NCBI GenBank assembly: GCA_947449515.1
Contig: CANFSD010000139.1
Coordinates: 1 to 5,108 of the forward strand
Reading direction: 5' to 3'
DNA length: 5,108 nucleotides
Source of the DNA: Bacteroidota bacterium
Lineage (GTDB): Bacteria > Bacteroidota > Bacteroidia > UKL13-3
Program-made: the position numbers and the translations under genes
Notes under the pieces: model-generated
Database searches by the model: none
What the model was told of the DNA's origin: nothing
The model's input: the letters and a program-made list of their open reading frames with translations, nothing else
Shown here: positions 1-5,108 of the stretch, piece after piece
How the letters are laid out: each line of letters begins with the position of its first letter
Numbering within the stretch: position 1 is the first letter of the stretch

Positions 1-79
1 GAAGCTCAAAAAACCAATCCTTTTCCGCTTGCGCAGCGTAGGCAGAATAGTCGCTTTTAATTTGATCCAATAAATTCAT
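1..79 (-). CDS. sufD: SufD, Fe-S cluster scaffold subunit (N-terminal fragment, cut by window edge)
   Basis: An open frame starts with ATG at 79 and runs off the left edge after 26 codons. It reads MNLLDQIKSDYSAYAAQAEK and then DWFFEL. It lies 25 bases downstream of the sufC stop on the same strand, the place where sufD sits in Bacteroidota sufBCD operons. SufD is a SufB paralogue that pairs with SufB in the SufBC2D scaffold and helps bring in iron. The N-terminus of this family is poorly conserved and helical, so the visible residues fit but do not prove the identity. The call rests mainly on position after sufB and sufC. The beta-helix core and the conserved histidine of SufD lie outside the window. 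The 25-base gap has no strong Shine-Dalgarno sequence (AAGAATAAG precedes the ATG). Confidence 0.72.
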   Translation of the reverse strand, partial: MNLLDQIKSDYSAYAAQAEKDWFFEL

Positions 80-104
80 CTTATTCTTACTTGTTGCTAT
101 GAAT

Positions 105-869
105 CTATTTTGCTAATTCAACTTCTTGTTTGATCCAATCGTAACCTTTAACCTCTAGCTCTTTGGCTAATGAAGCATCGCCACTTTTTACAATTCTACC
201 TTTGTACAATACATGCACAAAATCAGGGACAATATAATCCAATAATCTTTGGTAGTGTGTAATCACTAAAAAGCTTCTCTCGGGCGTTCTTAACTTATTT
301 ACACCAGCCGAAACCAAGCGCAATGCATCAATATCCAAACCAGAATCGGTTTCATCCATAATACATAGTTTAGGTTCTAACATGGCCATTTGAAATACTT
401 CATTGCGTTTCTTTTCTCCGCCACTGAAACCTTCATTCAAAGAACGAGAGGTTAATGATTTGTCCATTTCCATCTCTTCCATTTTCAATTTCATGAATTT
501 CAAGAAATCTGTAGCCTCCATTGGATCGAGTCCATGGTATTTACGTTTTTCGTTGATGGCAGTTTTTAGGAAATTGGTGCTGCTTACACCTGGAATTTCA
601 ACAGGGTATTGGAATGCCAAAAACAATCCTTCTCTTGCACGGTCTTCTGGCGACAATTCCAATAGGTCTTTTCCCATGAAAATGGCAGAACCATCGTTTA
701 CTTCGTAATCAGAACGACCAGCCAATACAGAGGATAGGGTACTTTTACCAGCACCATTTGGCCCCATAATGGCATGTACTTCGCCTGGTTTAATGTCTAA
801 ATTAATTCCGTTTAAGATAGCTTTTCCTTCTACGGAAGCTTTTAAATTATTTATAGAAAGCATATTCAT
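105..869 (-). CDS. sufC: SufC, ATPase of the SufBCD Fe-S assembly complex
   Basis: SufC is the cytosolic ABC-type ATPase that binds SufB and SufD and drives the conformational change needed for Fe-S cluster assembly. It is not a transporter. Reading 254 residues from the first ATG, the motifs appear in order: Walker A GPNGAGKST (36-44), Q-loop Q87, ABC signature SGGEKKRNE (149-157), Walker B LCIMDE (168-173), D-loop SGLD (176-179) and H-loop H205. K42, E173 and H205 match E. coli SufC K40, E171 and H203 with a constant offset of two. The stretch DETDSGLDIDAL is typical of SufC rather than of exporter ATPases. Two in-frame starts lie close together, at 869 and 863 (Met1 and Met3). An A-rich leader precedes the first; the choice changes only two residues. 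The length is normal for the family. The gene follows sufB after 41 bases and precedes sufD, so it is almost certainly co-transcribed with them. Confidence 0.97.
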   Translation of the reverse strand: MNMLSINNLKASVEGKAILNGINLDIKPGEVHAIMGPNGAGKSTLSSVLAGRSDYEVNDGSAIFMGKDLLELSPEDRAREGLFLAFQYPVEIPGVSSTNFLKTAINEKRKYHGLDPMEATDFLKFMKLKMEEMEMDKSLTSRSLNEGFSGGEKKRNEVFQMAMLEPKLCIMDETDSGLDIDALRLVSAGVNKLRTPERSFLVITHYQRLLDYIVPDFVHVLYKGRIVKSGDASLAKELEVKGYDWIKQEVELAK

Positions 870-910
870 TTTTTTAATTTTAATAGTTGCTCTTTTAAAG
901 CCACCTAAAT

Positions 911-2359
911 TTATCCTACAGAACCTTCAAGAGAAACTGCCAAAAGTTTTTGTGCTTCAACAGCAAATTCCATAGGCAATTGGTTCAACACTTCTTTACA
1001 AAATCCATTTACAATTAAGGAGATGGCCTCCTCTAATGCAATGCCTCTTTGGTTACAATAGAAAATTTGATCTTCACCAATTTTACTTGTGCTGGCTTCG
1101 TGTTCTAATGTGGCCGTATTGTTATTTACTTCAATATATGGAAAAGTATGTGCGCCACATTTATCACCTATTAACATACTGTCGCATTGGGTGTAATTCC
1201 TTGCCTGACTAGCATTTTTATTAATCTTAACCAAGCCTCTGTAACTGTTTTGTGAGAAGCCTGCAGATATTCCTTTTGATACAATTCTACTTTTAGTATT
1301 CTTACCAATATGAATCATTTTTGTACCAGTGTCTGCTACTTGTCTGTTATTTGTAACGGCAACTGAAAAGAATTCAGCAGAGCTGTTATCACCTTTTAAA
1401 ATACAACTTGGGTATTTCCAAGTAATGGCCGAACCAGTTTCTACTTGTGTCCAAGAAATTTTAGAAAATGCACCTTCACAGCTACCACGCTTGGTTACAA
1501 AATTATAAATACCACCTTTACCATCTTTATCACCAGGATACCAATTTTGAACGGTTGAATATTTAATTTCAGCTTTCTCCATAGCTACCAACTCAACCAC
1601 TGCTGCATGCAATTGATTTTCGTCGCGCATAGGAGCAGTACAACCCTCTAAATAACTTACATAACTTTCGTCGTCGGCAATAATTAATGTGCGCTCAAAC
1701 TGGCCTGTATTCTCAGCATTTATGCGGAAGTAAGTAGACAATTCCATAGGGCAACGAACACCCTTAGGAATATATACAAATGAACCATCAGAAAATACAG
1801 CGCTATTTAAGGCAGCATAGTAGTTGTCTGTAGAAGGTACTACCGAACCTAAATATTTCTTTACTAACTCAGGGTGTTCGTGCACCGCTTCTGAGATGGC
1901 ACAAAAGATTACACCCTTTTCTTTCAGTTGATCTTTAAAAGTAGTAGCAATTGAAACAGAATCAAAAACTGCATCCACAGCTACCCCTGTCAATCTTTTT
2001 TGCTCTAACAAACTAATGCCAAGCTTTTCAAAGGTTTTCAATAATTCTGGATCAACTTGATCTAAACTGTCTAATTTTATTTTTTGCTTAGGAGCTGCAT
2101 AGAAAATTACCTTTTGGTAATCTACTTTAGGGTAGGAGAAATTTTGCCAAGTTGGCTCTTCCATTTTCAACCACTGGCGGTAGGCTTTCAAACGCCATTC
2201 TAACAACCATTCGGGTTCGTTTTTTTTCGCAGAAATGTAGCGAACGGTGTCTTCGCTTAAGCCAATAGGGGCCGTTTCCATTTCTATATCAGTTGAGAAA
2301 CCGTATTTGTATTCCTGACTAACTACCTGGTCTATAATGCCTATTTCTGGTTCCGACAT
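911..2359 (-). CDS. sufB: SufB, Fe-S cluster scaffold protein
   Basis: SufB is the cytosolic scaffold on which the SUF pathway assembles nascent Fe-S clusters, receiving sulfur from SufS with its partner and working with SufC and SufD. The 482-residue protein is full length (E. coli SufB has 495). The N-terminal part (about 15-75) carries the family's YKYGFSTDIE and EPEWLLEWRL segments. The beta-helix core follows, and the C-terminal third is near-identical in pattern to E. coli SufB. Counting back from the C-terminus, C392 matches E. coli C405, H420 matches H433 and E421 matches E434; the cysteine and glutamate are reported as essential for cluster formation. C240, in SYLEGCTAPMRDE, probably matches C254, the proposed sulfur-entry cysteine. 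The start at 2359 gives the expected N-terminus. It is the first gene of the operon, with a candidate promoter upstream on the minus strand. No sufA, sufE, sufU or iscR-like regulator lies beside it within the window. Confidence 0.98.
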   Translation of the reverse strand: MSEPEIGIIDQVVSQEYKYGFSTDIEMETAPIGLSEDTVRYISAKKNEPEWLLEWRLKAYRQWLKMEEPTWQNFSYPKVDYQKVIFYAAPKQKIKLDSLDQVDPELLKTFEKLGISLLEQKRLTGVAVDAVFDSVSIATTFKDQLKEKGVIFCAISEAVHEHPELVKKYLGSVVPSTDNYYAALNSAVFSDGSFVYIPKGVRCPMELSTYFRINAENTGQFERTLIIADDESYVSYLEGCTAPMRDENQLHAAVVELVAMEKAEIKYSTVQNWYPGDKDGKGGIYNFVTKRGSCEGAFSKISWTQVETGSAITWKYPSCILKGDNSSAEFFSVAVTNNRQVADTGTKMIHIGKNTKSRIVSKGISAGFSQNSYRGLVKINKNASQARNYTQCDSMLIGDKCGAHTFPYIEVNNNTATLEHEASTSKIGEDQIFYCNQRGIALEEAISLIVNGFCKEVLNQLPMEFAVEAQKLLAVSLEGSVG

Positions 2360-2401
2360 GTGTAATGCTTCATTATTTGGTTACAAATTTAAGTAAAAAT
2401 C

Positions 2402-2422
2402 AGATTTATTTATACTAAATCT
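2402..2422. repeat. Perfect 7-base inverted repeat just downstream of the candidate suf promoter
   Basis: AGATTTA (2402-2408) and TAAATCT (2416-2422) are exact reverse complements separated by 7 bases. The repeat begins about 5 bases downstream of the predicted suf start site, so it could be an operator for a dimeric repressor. It could also form a weak AT-rich hairpin at the 5' end of the suf leader. Pairing does not extend outward or inward. Its composition makes it a weak RNA stem, so a protein-binding site is the likelier function if it has one. Confidence 0.35.
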
Positions 2423-2432
2423 AAATAATATA

Positions 2433-2463
2433 CAAAGCTATTGATAGAAAGTTTTAAACCCAA
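2433..2463 (-). promoter_or_regulatory. Candidate Bacteroidota-type promoter for the suf operon
   Basis: On the minus strand, TAGCTTTG (2440 to 2433) is an exact match to the Bacteroidota -7 element TAnnTTTG. A TTG trinucleotide (2463 to 2461) lies 20 bases upstream, where the -33 element is expected. Transcription would begin near 2427 and give a leader of about 70 bases before sufB. A second exact -7 match, TAAATTTG (2391 to 2384), lies closer to the start codon but has no TTG at the right distance. The region is very AT-rich, so chance matches are possible. The assignment is an inference from sequence only. Confidence 0.45.
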
Positions 2464-2563
2464 TAAAAATAACAGGTTTAAGAGGAAAAATTAGCACTAA
2501 AATTGGCCCAAATCTGATTAATTATTTGTTTAGTGGCTACAAACATTGGTTCTTTGCTACGGA

Positions 2564-3337
2564 ATGGAAAAAATATCTCTTCACTTCAAAGAATATGGGC
2601 AGGGCGAACCTTTATTAATTTTACATGGTTTCATGGGCTCCTTAGACAATTGGCACAGTTTGGCAACACAATTTGGTGCCAAATGCCATGTTTATACCCT
2701 CGATCAAAGAAACCACGGTAAATCTCCCCATAGGGAATTTCATTCAATACCTTTAATGGTAGCAGACCTGAAGCAATTTATTGAGGAGAATAAGCTATCT
2801 AAAGTATCTTTAATTGGCCATTCAATGGGAGGAAAAGTAGTAATGGAATTTGCGCTAAGGTACCCAGAATTGGTGAATAAATTGATTATAGTGGATATTG
2901 CCCCAAAACAATACCAGCGCGGGCACGATGATGTTTTTGAAGCCATTTTTGCTGTAGACCTTAATAAAGTGATCAATAGAAAAGATGCAGAGAATATGAT
3001 GGAACCCTTTGTACAAGATTTTGGAACACGTCAGTTTTTAATGAAAAATCTTGACAGAGCAGAGGATGGAACCTATAAATGGAAAATGAACTTAAGTGTC
3101 CTTCATAGTGACTATGAAGAAATCATAAAACCAATTAATAGTGATAATCCTTTTACTGGCAGCACTCTTGTTATTAAGGGTGGAAGTAGCAGGTATATTA
3201 ATGCTCAGGATGAAACAGATTTTGAACAACTTTTTCCTGCATACCAATTAAAAAGCATCCCCAATGTGGGCCATTGGGTTCATGCAGAAGCGCCGAAAGA
3301 ATTTTATGAAATGGTTACAAGCTTTTTGGATTCCTGA
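2564..3337 (+). CDS. Alpha/beta hydrolase, YbfF/ABHD11-type esterase
   Basis: This is a cytosolic serine hydrolase of the alpha/beta fold; E. coli YbfF acts on acyl esters in vitro, but the natural substrate here cannot be inferred. From the ATG at 2564 it has 257 residues, normal for the family (YbfF has 254). Visible features are the oxyanion-hole segment HGFMGS (21-26), the DQRNHGKSP segment (47-55) typical of this group, the nucleophile elbow GHSMGG with S87, and VDIAPKQY with D111. A cap region lies at about 115-195. The C-terminal GHWVHAEAP holds H237. S87 and D111 have the same spacing as S89 and D113 in YbfF. An in-frame TTG at 2546 would add six residues (MVLCYG) with no family support, so ATG is preferred. 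There is no signal peptide or membrane segment. MenH-type hydrolases share GHSMGG, but the RNHG and GHWVHAE segments favour YbfF. It diverges from sufB and converges on the isomerase gene. Confidence 0.9.
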   Translation: MEKISLHFKEYGQGEPLLILHGFMGSLDNWHSLATQFGAKCHVYTLDQRNHGKSPHREFHSIPLMVADLKQFIEENKLSKVSLIGHSMGGKVVMEFALRYPELVNKLIIVDIAPKQYQRGHDDVFEAIFAVDLNKVINRKDAENMMEPFVQDFGTRQFLMKNLDRAEDGTYKWKMNLSVLHSDYEEIIKPINSDNPFTGSTLVIKGGSSRYINAQDETDFEQLFPAYQLKSIPNVGHWVHAEAPKEFYEMVTSFLDS

Positions 3338-3341
3338 AAAA

Positions 3342-3968
3342 TTAAGGCTTAAACCCATAATCAGATATTAATTGATCTAGGGTCTTATTTAAAATATTTA
3401 CATCCATTTTAATGTCTGAATAAGGCCTGTCGTTCGCGTTTTTAGGTTGCTTGGCAATACTATCAGCCACATTCATGCCCGCAATGATCTTTCCAAATAC
3501 AGTATAGTTTTTATCTAAAAAATGCGTGCCTGCTTTATTGGTTACAATATAAAACTGACTTCCATCTGATGATTTAGCGGGGTTGTTATCACGCGCTGCA
3601 CCTACTGCACCATAATCGTGCTTAAGGCTATCAACAAACTCTGCTGGAATCATATATCCAGGACCGCCATCACCATCATTGGTGCTGTCTAGGTCTTTTG
3701 AATTGGGATCGCCTCCTTGTATTACAAAGTTTTGAATTACCCTATGAAAGGTGGTATTGTCGAAATAATTGCTGTCTGCCAAACCAAGAAAATTAGTGCG
3801 ATGTAAGGGTGTTTGTTTGTAAAGCCACATATACATGTTACCAAATTTGGTTTTGATCTCTATAATTTTTTCAGTGGGCACCTCAGGCGTTAGCACTGGA
3901 CTAACGGCCTTTTTACACGTTAAGTTGAGCAATCCAATGACAGCAAAAAACAAAAATATTTTCTTCAT
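3342..3968 (-). CDS. Cyclophilin-type peptidyl-prolyl cis-trans isomerase, exported, possible lipoprotein
   Basis: Cyclophilins speed cis-trans isomerisation of proline peptide bonds and help proteins fold; an exported one would act in the periplasm. From the ATG at 3968 the protein has 208 residues. It starts with a signal-like MKKIFLFFAVIGLLNLT, then C18-KK. A cysteine followed by lysines is common in Bacteroidota lipoproteins, but N at -3 and T at -1 make a poor lipobox, so lipidation is uncertain. The cyclophilin domain covers about 34-195. Active-site matches to human CypA are FHR (R76 for R55), F81 for F60, Q84 for Q63 and Q138 for Q111. W121 is replaced by F150 and H126 by Y155, substitutions that also occur in other bacterial cyclophilins and may reduce cyclosporin binding. 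In-frame ATGs at 4019 and 3992 would add 17 or 8 residues before the signal; the later start gives the conventional signal peptide. The domain is complete. Confidence 0.92.
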   Translation of the reverse strand: MKKIFLFFAVIGLLNLTCKKAVSPVLTPEVPTEKIIEIKTKFGNMYMWLYKQTPLHRTNFLGLADSNYFDNTTFHRVIQNFVIQGGDPNSKDLDSTNDGDGGPGYMIPAEFVDSLKHDYGAVGAARDNNPAKSSDGSQFYIVTNKAGTHFLDKNYTVFGKIIAGMNVADSIAKQPKNANDRPYSDIKMDVNILNKTLDQLISDYGFKP

Positions 3969-4045
3969 ATGAAGCAATATAATAAAAAGCATTGTTCTGC
4001 CCAAAATGCGGGTAAACATAAAAGCAACACGCTAAAACATTTTCT

Positions 4046-4075
4046 TTTGAAAATACCGCATTAATATTAGGTTTG
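4046..4075 (+). promoter_or_regulatory. Bacteroidota-type promoter for fbp
   Basis: TTTG (4046-4049), 18 bases of spacer, then TAGGTTTG (4068-4075) matches the Bacteroidota -33/-7 pattern TTTG...TAnnTTTG in both elements. The expected start near 4082 leaves a leader of only about 14 bases before the fbp ATG. That leader (TAATCAACCCCCTT) has no Shine-Dalgarno sequence, as is usual in this phylum. The rest of the divergent region 3969-4095 must hold the promoter of the isomerase gene on the other strand, but no clean TAnnTTTG is visible there. Confidence 0.6.
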
Positions 4076-4095
4076 CACCACTAATCAACCCCCTT

Positions 4096-5091
4096 ATGGC
4101 AATTACTACACTTGGACAATTTATTATCGAAAAGCAACAAGATTTCCCCTATGCAAAAGGTGAATTATCTCGCTTATTAAGAGACATTGGAATCGCTGCA
4201 AAAATTATTAGCAGGGAAGTAAATAAAGCAGGATTAACCCAAATTTTGGGCGAACACGGGTCTGTAAATGTGCAAGGAGAAGATGTGAAGAAGCTTGATA
4301 TTATTGGTAATGAAACCTTTATTTGGGCGCTAGAAAAAGGGGGAGAGGTTTGTGCAATGGCCAGCGAAGAAAACGACGACATGATACCATTGCGTGGTGC
4401 GTATTCAAAAAATGGAAAATATGTAATTTGTATAGATCCTTTAGACGGTTCAAGCAATATTGATGTGAATGTTTCTATAGGAACTATTTTTTCTGTTTAC
4501 CGCAGAATTTCAGAACCAGGTACAGAACCTACTTTGAATGATGTATTGCAACCCGGCAACAAATTGGTAGCTGCAGGTTATATTGTTTATGGAACATCAA
4601 CCATGTTGGTATATTCAACAGGAAAAGGTGTTTCAGGATTTACCCTCGATCCAAGTATTGGAGAGTTTTGCTTAAGTCATCCCGATATTAAAACACCTGA
4701 AGATGGTAAGGTATATTCTATAAATGAAGGTAATGCTGGTGAATTTCCGCAAGGAATTACCGATTATTTGAAATGGGTAAAAGAAACAGATAAAGGTTCG
4801 AACCGACCATATACTGCGCGTTATATTGGCTCAATGGTTGCTGATTTTCATAGAAATTTATTAAAAGGTGGCGTGTTTATTTATCCGCCTACAGCAAAAG
4901 CTCCAAAAGGGAAATTACGCTTGATGTTTGAATGTATTCCAATGGCATTTATTGCAGAACAAGCAGGAGGGAAAGCCACCACAGGAACTGAAAGAATATT
5001 GGATGTTGAACCAACAGAAATTCACCAAAGAGTTCCAGCCATAATGGGCTCTTTAAATATGGTAAATACGGTTTTAGAATTTATGAAATAA
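4096..5091 (+). CDS. fbp: Class I fructose-1,6-bisphosphatase
   Basis: The enzyme removes the 1-phosphate from fructose 1,6-bisphosphate to give fructose 6-phosphate, the committed step of gluconeogenesis in the cytosol; it needs divalent metal ions. The 331-residue protein is full length. Metal-site residues are visible: D68 in KKLD, E91-E92 in SEEND, and D114 and D117 in IDPLDGSSNID (113-123), with E279 in the FECIPMA segment. Substrate-site residues include Y243 (ARYIGSMVAD), Y263 and K273 (PKGKLRL), matching pig Y244, Y264 and K274. The N-terminal GELS (22-25) and K108-Y109 match elements of the AMP inhibitory site of the pig enzyme, which suggests that AMP control may be retained. The ATG at 4096 gives the standard N-terminus and sits just after a good promoter. 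The gene appears to stand alone up to the window edge. The 17 bases after its stop hold nothing recognisable. Confidence 0.97.
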   Translation: MAITTLGQFIIEKQQDFPYAKGELSRLLRDIGIAAKIISREVNKAGLTQILGEHGSVNVQGEDVKKLDIIGNETFIWALEKGGEVCAMASEENDDMIPLRGAYSKNGKYVICIDPLDGSSNIDVNVSIGTIFSVYRRISEPGTEPTLNDVLQPGNKLVAAGYIVYGTSTMLVYSTGKGVSGFTLDPSIGEFCLSHPDIKTPEDGKVYSINEGNAGEFPQGITDYLKWVKETDKGSNRPYTARYIGSMVADFHRNLLKGGVFIYPPTAKAPKGKLRLMFECIPMAFIAEQAGGKATTGTERILDVEPTEIHQRVPAIMGSLNMVNTVLEFMK

Positions 5092-5108
5092 CAAAAAAGG
5101 CTGGACAA

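Larger units (their letters stand above)
2398..2519. repeat. Pair of 10-base inverted copies (AATCAGATTT / AAATCTGATT) spanning the sufB-hydrolase divergent region
   Basis: AATCAGATTT at 2398-2407 is the exact reverse complement of AAATCTGATT at 2510-2519. The copies lie 102 bases apart, one in the predicted suf leader and one 44 bases before the hydrolase ATG. The match is exactly 10 bases and stops on both sides. The left copy overlaps the left arm of the 7-base inverted repeat at 2402-2422, so AGATT/AATCT-type half-sites occur three times in this 204-base region. Apart from these repeats and the candidate promoter, I see nothing else in 2360-2563: no RNA gene and no convincing small reading frame. 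Confidence 0.35.

Noticed and set aside
403..708. Open frame of 101 codons on the plus strand, antisense to sufC
   Set aside because: It lies wholly within a certain sufC gene, has no recognisable domain or promoter, and its composition is that of a complement of coding sequence.
2503..2528. Promoter for the hydrolase from TTG (2503-2505 area) and ATTATTTG (2521-2528)
   Set aside because: The second element lacks the required TA two bases before TTTG and the spacing is short; too weak to list as a feature.
2546..2563. TTG start extending the hydrolase by six residues
   Set aside because: The added MVLCYG has no counterpart in the family; the ATG at 2564 places the HGFMGS segment at the usual distance from the N-terminus.
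2740..2976. Open frame of 78 codons on the minus strand, antisense to the hydrolase
   Set aside because: It overlaps the conserved catalytic region of the hydrolase and has no independent support.
3319..3350. Possible hairpin (AAGCTTTTT ... AAAAATTAAGGCTT) as a bidirectional terminator between the convergent genes
   Set aside because: The stem is almost all A-T pairs with a 5-base bulge and no GC-rich core, so it does not meet the pattern of an intrinsic terminator.
4149..4457. Open frame of 102 codons on the minus strand, antisense to fbp
   Set aside because: It lies wholly inside the conserved fbp coding region, with no domain and no start context; it is a shadow of the real gene.
1..5108. 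A hidden accessory or defence system
   Set aside because: Every reading frame of good quality belongs to a well-known housekeeping family, the intergenic regions are 204 bases or less, and there are no direct repeats, transposase fragments or composition shifts by eye.

Overview
The window reads as ordinary chromosomal DNA from a member of the Bacteroidota (a Flavobacteriia, Sphingobacteriia or Chitinophagia type of organism). The basis is AT-rich coding sequence, the absence of clear Shine-Dalgarno sites, A-rich leaders before starts, and two good matches to the Bacteroidota promoter pattern TTTG...TAnnTTTG. Protein similarities are recalled from memory, so the genus is not called.

Layout. 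Positions 1-2359 (minus strand) hold the head of a suf iron-sulfur cluster operon in the order sufB, sufC, sufD. SufD runs off the left edge after 26 codons. A 204-base divergent region (2360-2563) carries a candidate suf promoter and two sets of inverted repeats. Next comes an alpha/beta hydrolase of the YbfF/ABHD11 type (2564-3337, plus). It converges, with only 4 bases between stop codons, on a secreted cyclophilin-type peptidyl-prolyl isomerase (3342-3968, minus). A second divergent region (3969-4095) carries a good promoter for a class I fructose-1,6-bisphosphatase (4096-5091, plus). The last 17 bases hold nothing recognisable.

Function. SufB, SufC and SufD form the SufBC2D scaffold that builds Fe-S clusters, with SufC as the ATPase and SufB providing the assembly site. 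The residues known to be essential in the E. coli proteins are all present in SufB and SufC. The hydrolase, the isomerase and the bisphosphatase are separate transcription units with no evident shared pathway; they look like housekeeping neighbours.

I found no mobile element, CRISPR array, RNA gene, toxin-antitoxin pair or defence module, and no sign of an undescribed system. The points most worth checking are regulatory: the inverted repeats upstream of sufB, the convergent 4-base gap, and the N-terminus of the isomerase.
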